Positions 6,711 through 11,915 of a stretch of DNA of 11,915 bases are shown piece after piece. How positions within the stretch are numbered: the stretch's first letter is position 1; every line of letters starts with the position of its first letter. Both the position numbers and the translations under genes were made by a program. The notes beneath the pieces are model-generated. The model saw nothing but the letters and a program-made list of their open reading frames with translations, was not told the origin of the DNA and ran no database searches. The DNA is from CG2-30-51-40 sp041753575 (GTDB taxonomy: Bacteria; Desulfobacterota; DSM-4660; Desulfatiglandales; Desulfatiglandaceae): assembly GCA_041753575.1 (NCBI GenBank), contig JBGSUA010000139.1, positions 1 through 11,915 of the forward strand, given 5' to 3'.

Positions 6711-7918
6711 GGTTTTGATCCCGCGGTGCCTTTTTCACCCGGAGCCGGGCCGCGGATCTTTACGGGTTGATCTTTTTCCACCAACATTATGCCCGAGCCA
6801 TCCTCAAGAAGGTGATGGCCGAGGGTTACGACGTCCCCTTTTATTTCGGGGCTTAGAATTTGCACAAGACCCTGGTCTGTTAATCCAATCTCCGCGGTCA
6901 AAAACCTGACTTTCAGATTCTCCCTGTCCGCGATAAAGACCCCGGGACGGCCTTCTCTTTTAGTCAGGGCGTCAACTGGAACGACGGTCGCGTTTTCAAA
7001 GACCGAGAACTCGATCTGAGCCCTTATAAACATGCCGGGCTTAAGAAGGCCGTCGGAATTAATTATCTCAAGTTCGATCCTTGCCGTCCTGGTCATCTCC
7101 TTGACCAGGGGCGCGATCCTCGCGACCCGGCCGGAAAATGCTCGTCCGGGATAGGCGTCCGTATGGATTTCCGCGTGCCGGCCTATCCGCATCTTGGGAT
7201 AGTCCTTTTCGATGACATGGATAACGCCGGTAAGAACAGAAATATCGAGAATAGAGACGATGGGGGTATTTGCGGCGAGCATGGCGCCTTCATCCACATA
7301 GCGCTCGCCGACGATCCTTTCAGAATCTCCTTCCTCCCACTCGGCTCGGATCTGAGTGTAGGAAAGGCGGACCTGAGAAGCCTTAAGAGAGGCATCCTTT
7401 TGAGCCACCTGCGCCATCGCAACCTTGTGCTTGGCTTCCTGGGCGGCAAATTGAGCTTCGGAGGCGTCAAGCTCTGATTCAGAGGCGATCCGCTTCTGCC
7501 TCAGGGTTTTGACCCTCTCGAGTTCTTTGGAGGCGATCTCAAGGGCGCTTTTCACATCGGCAAGATTGGCCCTTGTGACCTCAAGCTCAGCCTTAGCCTG
7601 ATCCAACTGCTGAAGATACTCTTCGCTTTCAATTTCCGCGATGACCTGGCCTTTTTTAACTCGGTCGGCCATCTTCACATGGAGCTTTTCAAGGCGGCCG
7701 GCTACCTTGGGCGCGACCACGAACTGTGACCTGGGATAAAGGGTGCCGGTAAAGATCCCGATATCGTTCATAGTGGACTGCCGTACAGGCACAGTTTCAA
7801 CAGCAACGGCAGCCCTCCCGCGCGGTCTGGCCTGCTGCTGCGCGGTGTTCGACATCCTCACATAAATCTGCCATGCCGCAATCCCAACCAGCGCCGCAAT
7901 CACAATATATTTTTTCAC
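6707..7918 (-). CDS. RND efflux periplasmic adaptor (membrane fusion protein)
   Basis: 403 aa. An N-terminal membrane anchor or signal (MKKYIVIAALVGIAAW) comes first. The first lipoyl half follows (APKVAGRLEKLHV, VKKGQVIAEIE; about 69-97), then a coiled-coil hairpin (about 98-185). The second lipoyl half is about 187-225, and the beta-barrel and membrane-proximal domains come after it, with LKPGMF at 292-297. It bridges the RND pump and the TolC-type channel. The start is GTG at 7916-7918, and an in-frame TAA lies five codons upstream, so no earlier start exists. The signal-anchor is lost with any later start. The Shine-Dalgarno AAAGGA, eight bases upstream of the GTG, is part of REP copy R2. 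No lipobox is seen. First gene of the efflux operon. Confidence 0.92.
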   Translation of the reverse strand: MKKYIVIAALVGIAAWQIYVRMSNTAQQQARPRGRAAVAVETVPVRQSTMNDIGIFTGTLYPRSQFVVAPKVAGRLEKLHVKMADRVKKGQVIAEIESEEYLQQLDQAKAELEVTRANLADVKSALEIASKELERVKTLRQKRIASESELDASEAQFAAQEAKHKVAMAQVAQKDASLKASQVRLSYTQIRAEWEEGDSERIVGERYVDEGAMLAANTPIVSILDISVLTGVIHVIEKDYPKMRIGRHAEIHTDAYPGRAFSGRVARIAPLVKEMTRTARIELEIINSDGLLKPGMFIRAQIEFSVFENATVVPVDALTKREGRPGVFIADRENLKVRFLTAEIGLTDQGLVQILSPEIKGDVVTLGHHLLEDGSGIMLVEKDQPVKIRGPAPGEKGTAGSKP

Positions 7919-7919
7919 T

Positions 7920-7942
7920 GGGGACGTCCTTTACATTTACAG
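7920..7942 (+). repeat. REP-like repeat R2, supplying the adaptor's ribosome-binding site
   Basis: GGGGACGTCCTTTACATTT followed by ACAG, with the palindrome GGACGTCC. It begins two bases from the GTG start of the adaptor gene. Read on the minus strand it provides AAAGGA, the only visible Shine-Dalgarno sequence for that gene. It is in the opposite orientation to R1. Confidence 0.8.
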
Positions 7943-7964
7943 TTTTAATTCGAGCCCAAATCTT

Positions 7965-7994
7965 ATAATACCAGCCCCCTCCCCCCAATATCAA
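7965..7994 (-). promoter_or_regulatory. Predicted sigma70 promoter of the efflux operon, with G-rich spacer
   Basis: On the minus strand, TTGATA (7989-7994) and TATTAT (7965-7970) are 18 bp apart, each one mismatch from consensus. The start would be near 7958, giving a leader of about 40 nt that contains REP copy R2. The spacer contains G6-A-G5 and another G5 run lies just upstream (7995-7999). This is unusual for a promoter spacer and could fold into a G-quadruplex. Confidence 0.55.
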
Positions 7995-8004
7995 CCCCCA
8001 TTTT

Positions 8005-8027
8005 GGGGACGTCCTTTATATTTGCAG
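8005..8027 (+). repeat. REP-like repeat R3
   Basis: GGGGACGTCCTTTATATTT followed by GCAG. It differs from R2 at two positions and is in the same orientation. It lies just upstream of the efflux promoter. Confidence 0.75.
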
Positions 8028-8037
8028 TTTTGCTCCA

Positions 8038-8058
8038 GGGGACGTTGTTAAAATTCCC
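8038..8058 (+). repeat. Possible divergent REP-like copy
   Basis: GGGGACGTTGTTAAAATTCC starts ten bases after R3 and shares GGGGACGT with it, but the palindrome and the TTTACATTT part are changed. It may be a second repeat subtype or a decayed copy. Confidence 0.35.
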
Positions 8059-8494
8059 AGACTTAAGGGCAGAGTGAATGACGGCATTATTGCCTAACAG
8101 CCGCGTAGGAAACAGCGATTTCTATTTTGTAATCCGCAGATCCTGTTTTGGGAATCATTGAATTCTCCAGTGATATAAATAGATCATTGTAACTAAGTAT
8201 TATAATAAAAAGGATAATATAAGAAATATTAAGTCTTGCGTATGAGGATAACAGCCTGAACTTGATAGCGTATTTTTGTATTACGGATACTGGAAGCCGA
8301 ACGCTGAGCTGATAGACCGGAAAAGAAATAATATAATATCAGTTAGTTATGACAAAGATGCCACGGGAAAAACTTATATTGGCATTACAATTGCCTTCTG
8401 TAATAGCCAGTATTTCCGGTGATGTTTTGAAAAGGTTGTATTCGGCACAAGACTTATGTGGTGCAAATAATTCTTAAGGATAATGGAGTGATCT
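8059..8494 (+). other. AT-rich upstream region of the PEP-CTERM gene
   Basis: 436 bases without a supported gene, more AT-rich than the flanking genes. It holds the sigma54-like element at 8379-8394 and a small hairpin, GGCA-TTAT-TGCC, near 8080-8091. A 42-codon frame at 8349-8477 overlaps the promoter element and has no recognisable product. An enhancer site for a sigma54 activator would be expected here, but I could not identify a convincing palindrome. Confidence 0.5.
8379..8394 (+). promoter_or_regulatory. Sigma54-type (-24/-12) promoter element
   Basis: TTGGCATTACAATTGC has GG (8381-8382) and GC (8393-8394) separated by exactly 10 bases. It matches the RpoN consensus TTGGCAC-N5-TTGC apart from one base in the -24 box. 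Transcription would start near 8405, about 90 nt before the PEP-CTERM ATG. In several lineages PEP-CTERM genes depend on RpoN with the PrsK/PrsR pair, which makes the placement meaningful. The activator gene is not in this window. Confidence 0.6.
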
Positions 8495-9178
8495 ATGAAA
8501 TGCTGCAGAAATATCGGTACTATTGTGATGACTTTCATCGTATGCTTTATAATCCCAAATATATCAATAGCTGATATTATTGGAAACTTTGATCTTAGAG
8601 TTACTCCCTCAAGTCCCACCGGCTATGAAACAATGTACGGTAAGGGAGCCAATTATTATCTTGACTATGACGTAAGTATCAACGGTTCCAGGAACGTGGA
8701 AGCATTCTGCGTGGAGGGGATGGACGCCAGCAGCGTAACTCAGCGATATACTTTTTTATCCATTGATAATTCACTGACAGGCTTTGGGCTCAATCCCGCC
8801 GTTTATGGCACAGCGGCGTGGATAGCTGAGAACTATTACAACCGGGCAGAGCAGGAAAGATGGAAGGCGGCGGCCCAGGTAGCCATCTGGGAGGTGGTAT
8901 TTGACAACCTGTCTATTGATCTTGCTGCCGGTAATCTGATTGCAGCGGGATACAAGGCAGATGCGCAAACGATCCTCGGCAGTCTGCCGACAACTTTGCC
9001 CGACTTCAGCAACAATTGGGTGCTTGCCGTCAATCCTACCGTTGGCCCAGGAGGAACGGTAGATAGCAATAAATATCAGAATTACCTTGTGCGTGTCCCG
9101 GAACCTGCAACCAATATTCTCTTAGGTTTCGGATTGCTTGGGATCGTCTTCCTCAGGCGCCAGCGCTTGTTCAAATAG
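8495..9178 (+). CDS. PEP-CTERM sorted surface protein with thioester-domain-like motifs
   Basis: 227 aa. A signal peptide (about 1-26, ending ISIA) precedes a beta-rich body. The C-terminus is a classic PEP-CTERM sorting signal: VPEPA (201-205), a hydrophobic segment (206-220) and the basic tail RRQRLFK. Exosortase (EpsH/XrtA family) is known to process such signals in the inner membrane of EPS-producing bacteria. The body has AFCVEGMD with Cys72 and AAAQVAIWEVVFD with Gln128. The same Cys and Q-x-A-I-W arrangement occurs in TQXA/thioester domains of Gram-positive adhesins, where Cys and Gln form an internal thioester. Whether one forms here is inference. The ATG has GGAG six bases upstream. 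The stop TAG merges into REP copy R4. No exosortase gene is in the window. Confidence 0.85.
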   Translation: MKCCRNIGTIVMTFIVCFIIPNISIADIIGNFDLRVTPSSPTGYETMYGKGANYYLDYDVSINGSRNVEAFCVEGMDASSVTQRYTFLSIDNSLTGFGLNPAVYGTAAWIAENYYNRAEQERWKAAAQVAIWEVVFDNLSIDLAAGNLIAAGYKADAQTILGSLPTTLPDFSNNWVLAVNPTVGPGGTVDSNKYQNYLVRVPEPATNILLGFGLLGIVFLRRQRLFK

Positions 9179-9200
9179 GGGACGCCCTTTACATTTACAC
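9178..9200 (+). repeat. REP-like repeat R4, left flank of the RAYT gene
   Basis: GGGGACGCCCTTTACATTT followed by ACAC. It starts on the last base of the PEP-CTERM stop codon. One base change breaks the GGACGTCC palindrome. It is inverted relative to R5 on the other side of the transposase gene. Confidence 0.75.
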
Positions 9201-9245
9201 TTTTTTTCATTTACAACCTTACTTAATTATGATATCAGGTTAAAA

Positions 9246-10256
9246 ATGCCGAGAAAATCCAGGATAGACGCCCCTGGCGCGCTTCATCATGTCATGGGAC
9301 GGGGAATCGAGGGCTCCGAAATCTATCGAGGCGATGGCGACCGTGATGATTTCTTAAGCCGACTTGAGACTGTCCTATCTGAAACAGACACCCGCTGCTA
9401 TGCGTGGGCGCTGATCCCGAATCACTTTCATCTGCTTCTCAAGAGCGGCAAAGAGCCTCTCTCAACCGTGATGCGCCGGTTGCTCACCGGCTATTCAGTC
9501 TCTTTCAACCGCAGGCACAGCCGTCACGGGCACCTGTTCCAGAACCGCTACAAGTCAACACTCTGCCAGGAGGATGCGTATCTTCTTGAACTTGTGCGCT
9601 ATATCCATCTCAATCCTGTGAGGGCGGGGATCGTGACTAATATTGCCGGGCTGGGGCAGTATCTTTACTGCGGCCATAGCGCGCTTATGGGCGCGGCTGT
9701 AAGGCCATGGCAGGATACGGACTGGGTCCTCGGATTTTACTCCGAAAGTATTGGAGATGCCCGGCGGAGACTGAAGAGGTTCATGCAGGCCGGTATCAGG
9801 AAGGGGAGAAGACCTGAGCTCATGGGCGGTGGACTTGTTCGGAGCCTGGGGGGGTGGTCGGAGGTCAGAAAGATCCGCGGTTCAGGCAATTTGCAGAAAT
9901 CCGATGAGCGTATCCTTGGAGACAGTTCATTTGTAACCGAGGCTTTGAAGAACTGCGAGGAGAGGCTTGACAAAAAGCAAAGCCTCAGGGCCGGAGGACT
10001 TGATTTTGAGGGTCTTGCCGCAAGGGTCTCAGCAATTACAAAAATGCATGAGTGGCAGATACTCAAGCCCAGCAAAGAGAGGCCGCGCGTGAAAGCCCGC
10101 AGTCTTCTCTGCTACTGGGCAGTTCGTGAGATGGGGATGAGCATGGCGGATCTTTCGAGAAAGCTGGGCATCTCCCTCTCTGGGATCAGCCAACATGTGA
10201 ATCGCGGGGAAAGAATAGCCCGTGAGGAGAACTATCAGATATCTGACGCTATTTGA
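9246..10256 (+). CDS. REP-associated tyrosine transposase (RAYT, Y1/IS200-like)
   Basis: 336 aa from the ATG at 9246. A longer frame from 9138 would overlap the PEP-CTERM gene, and its first 36 residues do not resemble the family. MPRKSRIDAPGALHHVMGRG is the standard RAYT start. The metal-binding HUH motif is His60 and His62 (PNHFHLLL), and the nucleophile is Tyr83 in LLTGYSVSFNRRH. GHLFQNRYKS and YIHLNPVRAG follow, as in intact members. A C-terminal helix-turn-helix (MADLSRKLGISLSGISQHVNRG, about 298-320) resembles the DnaA-type DNA-binding extension of long RAYTs. The family nicks single-stranded REP hairpins and is thought to have spread them. Here inverted REP copies R4 and R5 flank the gene. 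All key residues are present, so it may be active. Confidence 0.93.
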   Translation: MPRKSRIDAPGALHHVMGRGIEGSEIYRGDGDRDDFLSRLETVLSETDTRCYAWALIPNHFHLLLKSGKEPLSTVMRRLLTGYSVSFNRRHSRHGHLFQNRYKSTLCQEDAYLLELVRYIHLNPVRAGIVTNIAGLGQYLYCGHSALMGAAVRPWQDTDWVLGFYSESIGDARRRLKRFMQAGIRKGRRPELMGGGLVRSLGGWSEVRKIRGSGNLQKSDERILGDSSFVTEALKNCEERLDKKQSLRAGGLDFEGLAARVSAITKMHEWQILKPSKERPRVKARSLLCYWAVREMGMSMADLSRKLGISLSGISQHVNRGERIAREENYQISDAI

Positions 10257-10409
10257 ACCGATAAAGGATCAATTTATAAAAGATCAGATAGGCAGAAAAG
10301 CACAAACAGATATTCATATTTTGGTAATCTACAGCAGGCTCTCAACTGTTAATGATGTTTAGCTTGCAAGGCATCGAGGAGTGACGAAATCTTTTTTCGG
10401 CAAAAGAAT

Positions 10410-10432
10410 CTGCAAATGTAAAGGACGTCCCC
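10410..10432 (-). repeat. REP-like repeat R5, right flank of the RAYT gene
   Basis: Reverse-orientation copy ending in AAAGGACGTCCCC, with the palindrome intact. Its TTTACATTTGCAG part shares the TTTGCAG ending with R3. It pairs with R4 as an inverted repeat around the transposase gene. Confidence 0.78.
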
Positions 10433-10436
10433 GGTG

Positions 10437-10538
10437 GGGTAGCGATATACCCAGTCGAGGGGGATGCAAATCCCCCTTTTATGGGGTGATGGGAAGTGGT
10501 AAATTACCACTATTATAGGGCGGAACGCAGCCGATAGT
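10437..10538 (+). promoter_or_regulatory. Multi-hairpin leader upstream of the NusG-like gene
   Basis: Four hairpins lie within about 100 bases. They are GGGTA/TACCC (10437-10452), GGGGGAT-GCAA-ATCCCCC followed by TTTT (10459-10480), AGTGGTA-AAT-TACCACT (10495-10511), and ACTAT/ATAGT enclosing GGC/GCC (10509-10538). The last two share bases 10509-10511 and so exclude each other in part. I do not recognise a named riboswitch. The density and the position before an antiterminator gene suggest an attenuation leader. Confidence 0.4.
10459..10480 (+). terminator. Terminator-like hairpin in the NusG-like leader
   Basis: A perfect 7-bp stem GGGGGAT/ATCCCCC closed by a GCAA tetraloop, directly followed by TTTT. 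The stem is strong but the T-tract is short, so termination may be partial. It could end stray transcription from the RAYT side or serve as an attenuator for the EPS locus. Confidence 0.4.
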
Positions 10539-10604
10539 TGTATTTAAGGTGTCCAGGTTTTTGATGATGCAAGAGTAACCATCTTCATTCGCTTCAGGGA
10601 GAAA

Positions 10605-11111
10605 ATGGTTTTGGGAAACTGGTATTGCATTCATACTAAGCCGGCCAGGGAAGAGACCGTGTGCAAGCTTCTGTCGGAATTTCCGGCCATCGAGCTGCTG
10701 AACCCCAGGGTGCGGAGAAAGAAGAGGCGCGGGGTAAGGCGCGTGGAAGTGGAAGAGACCCTTTTCCCCTGTTATCTCTTTGCCCGTTTTGATCTATCCC
10801 GGTACATGCATATAGTCCGCAATACGAGAGGAGTCAGGCGCATGGTGGGCGACCAGTCTGACAGCCCCTGGACAGTTGACGAACAAATAATTGAAATCAT
10901 TCAGCAAAGAACCGTAAATTATCCGGTGGACGCAGAGGATTTGAAGTTCACCTGCGGCGAGAACGTGGTTGTCACCGGGGGGCCTCTGGCTGGTCTGAAC
11001 GGCGTTTTTCTTTACGATATGAGCGCATCTGAGCGTGTTGTTATAATGCTTAACGCCATTCAGAGTTGCGCGAGAATTCAGCTCGACAGGGCTTTTATAG
11101 CCAGGAGCTGA
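10605..11111 (+). CDS. NusG paralogue, specialised antiterminator (RfaH/LoaP/UpxY-like)
   Basis: 168 aa. The N-terminal NGN domain starts with NWYCIHTKPAREETVCKLL and continues to FPCYLFARFDL and IVRNTRGVRRMVG (about 5-82). After a linker the KOW domain begins at FTCGENVVVTGGPLAGLNGVF (about 116-135). NusG paralogues of this kind bind RNA polymerase and the paused non-template strand or nascent RNA, and keep transcription going through long exopolysaccharide or secondary-metabolite operons. It is not the housekeeping nusG: the neighbours are not secE or rplK, and it is immediately followed by a Wza-type export gene. The ATG has AGGGAG only three bases upstream, a tight spacing. The hairpin leader upstream may be one of its own control points. 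Which subfamily it belongs to is not settled. Confidence 0.88.
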   Translation: MVLGNWYCIHTKPAREETVCKLLSEFPAIELLNPRVRRKKRRGVRRVEVEETLFPCYLFARFDLSRYMHIVRNTRGVRRMVGDQSDSPWTVDEQIIEIIQQRTVNYPVDAEDLKFTCGENVVVTGGPLAGLNGVFLYDMSASERVVIMLNAIQSCARIQLDRAFIARS

Positions 11112-11223
11112 CACAGGAAAATGAACCATTCCGCACCGCTTTTTTCCGCGGTCGCAAGTCGTTTGTGACGGCTGATGACGGCAGTCTGCCCAAGAGCAGG
11201 GCTTGGTTCAATTCACTCAGCGC

Positions 11224-11272
11224 ATCAAGCTAAAGATCATAATAACTGGTGTTTAGCTAGGTATAGCTTGAT
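11224..11272 (+). repeat. 9-bp inverted repeat before the export gene
   Basis: ATCAAGCTA (11224-11232) pairs with TAGCTTGAT (11264-11272) across a 31-base loop, and a 10-bp palindrome TTTGATCAAA (11272-11281) abuts it. These lie about 40-95 bases before the export gene start and could be operator sites or a leader hairpin. I see no strong promoter in the 208-base gap between the two genes. Confidence 0.4.
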
Positions 11273-11319
11273 TTGATCAAAGACTTGGCTTTATCGCCAT
11301 AATAGAGAGGAATTAAATC

Positions 11320-11915
11320 ATGGATAGAATTGCGCGAAAGCTGATTGTGCTTGGCCTGATCTTTCTGGCCGCAGTTGCCCTGATAGGGTGTGCTACTGAG
11401 CCGTTGGTCAAGAATCCTGTACCGCTGGATTCCCCCGCCCTTACTTCGGTTGCGCCCCCGCTTGAGTACCGCATCAACATGGGGGATCGGCTGGATGTGA
11501 AATTCTTCTATAATCCTGATCTTAACGAAAGCCTCCTTGTGCGCACAGACGGCCGGGTCTCCATGCAGCTTGTTGGGGAGATGAATGTATTGGGTATGAC
11601 TCCTTCCCAGTTATCAGCCGCGCTGAAAGAGACATACGCCAAGGTGCTCAAGCAGCCGGAAGTAACGGTGATAGTGCGCGAATCCGGCGGGAAAAAGATC
11701 TTTGTTGACGGAGAGGTCCTCCAGCCCGGCATGCACGACCTTGTAGGCGGAGAGACCCTGAGGCACGGGCTTGCCAAGGCCGGAGGAGTAAAGGATACAG
11801 CCAGAATGAACGAAATCATTCTTATCCGTCAGCCTCCCGGAAAAGATATCGTCATTACAACAATCAATCTCGAAGTGATAAACAGCGGAGAGGACTTCAA
11901 GCAGGATATTATTTT
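11320..11915 (+). CDS. Wza-type polysaccharide export lipoprotein (partial, 3' end missing)
   Basis: At least 198 codons, open to the window end. A lipoprotein signal peptide ends in the lipobox LIGC (Cys24) with Ala at +2, which favours outer-membrane sorting. The Poly_export domain follows: YRINMGDRLDVKFFYNPDL (about 50-68), VRTDGRVSMQLVGEM and VLKQPEVTVIV. An SLBB domain starts at KKIFVDGEVLQPGMHDL. The family forms the octameric outer-membrane portal for capsule and exopolysaccharide, and the same family is found in PEP-CTERM/exosortase EPS loci. The ATG has AGAGAGG ten bases upstream. Being second after the NusG-like gene, it probably opens a long EPS operon that continues to the right. 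Confidence 0.9.
   Translation, partial: MDRIARKLIVLGLIFLAAVALIGCATEPLVKNPVPLDSPALTSVAPPLEYRINMGDRLDVKFFYNPDLNESLLVRTDGRVSMQLVGEMNVLGMTPSQLSAALKETYAKVLKQPEVTVIVRESGGKKIFVDGEVLQPGMHDLVGGETLRHGLAKAGGVKDTARMNEIILIRQPPGKDIVITTINLEVINSGEDFKQDII

Larger units (their letters stand above)
10257..10604 (+). other. Intergenic region between RAYT and NusG-like genes
   Basis: 348 bases without a gene. The first 150 bases are AT-rich and featureless apart from a GAGGAGTGACGAAATC stretch near 10377-10392. REP copy R5 follows at 10410, then a run of hairpins (10437-10538) that would lie in the leader RNA of the NusG-like gene. No clear sigma70 or sigma54 promoter was found for that gene. Confidence 0.5.

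Noticed and set aside
6159..6770. 203-codon plus-strand frame inside the RND pump gene
   Set aside because: It is antisense to a full-length, clearly conserved RND pump. Long antisense frames are common in GC-rich genes.
8349..8477. 42-codon frame upstream of the PEP-CTERM gene
   Set aside because: It covers the sigma54-like element, lacks a Shine-Dalgarno sequence and resembles no family.
10372..10400. Sequence resembling dispersed GAGGAGCGAAGCGACGAAG-type repeats
   Set aside because: Only a partial match in one copy, with no second copy in the window to confirm a repeat.
10434..10447. GGTAGCG stretch resembling the RfaH ops element
   Set aside because: Only seven bases match and the rest of ops is absent. 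RfaH itself belongs to a narrower lineage, so a chance match is likely.
11105..11233. Open frame of about 40 codons after the NusG-like gene
   Set aside because: It has no start with a ribosome-binding site, overlaps the NusG-like stop in another frame and is short enough to be chance.
1..11915. CRISPR array, tRNA or rRNA genes
   Set aside because: No regularly spaced repeat-spacer pattern and no tRNA- or rRNA-like sequence was seen. The recurring 23-bp repeats are irregularly spaced and in both orientations.

Overview
The window looks like an accessory stretch of a moderately GC-rich Gram-negative chromosome. It carries an RND tripartite efflux operon with an outer-membrane channel, a PEP-CTERM (exosortase-sorted) surface protein, a sigma54-type promoter, a REP-associated tyrosine transposase (RAYT) with scattered REP-like repeats, and the start of an exopolysaccharide export locus. 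This combination is common in Desulfobacterota (old Deltaproteobacteria) and neighbouring phyla. That placement is inference, since no rRNA or housekeeping marker is present.

Layout from left to right. Bases 1-304 hold no gene but have a cluster of 11-bp arms that resemble a Xer/tyrosine-recombinase core site. A PIN-domain toxin and its Phd-type antitoxin follow on the minus strand (305-972), with a consensus promoter whose -10 lies inside paired palindromes, as expected for autoregulation. The large block 1229-7918 (minus strand) reads adaptor, RND pump, [promoter, MITE, Phd-type antitoxin, RelE-type toxin], outer-membrane channel. The adaptor/pump and toxin/channel junctions overlap by 4 bp. 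A toxin-antitoxin cassette thus sits inside an efflux operon, and a 145-bp MITE lies between that cassette's promoter and its ribosome-binding site.

The efflux block is bounded at both ends by inverted copies of one REP-like repeat (GGGGACGTCCTTTACATTT...). One copy forms the last codons and stop of the channel gene. The other supplies the Shine-Dalgarno sequence of the adaptor gene. Three more copies lie at 8005, 9178 and 10410, and the last two flank the RAYT gene in inverted orientation. The RAYT family is known to be linked to such repeats.

On the plus strand, 8495-9178 encodes a PEP-CTERM protein behind a sigma54-like -24/-12 element. Its Cys and Gln motifs resemble those of thioester-domain adhesins. 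After the RAYT gene, a leader with several hairpins precedes a NusG-paralogue antiterminator (10605-11111). It is followed by a Wza-type polysaccharide export lipoprotein that runs off the right end (11320 onward). The likely theme of the right half is cell-envelope and exopolysaccharide production: a specialised NusG controlling a long EPS operon, and a PEP-CTERM protein that would be sorted to the same surface matrix.
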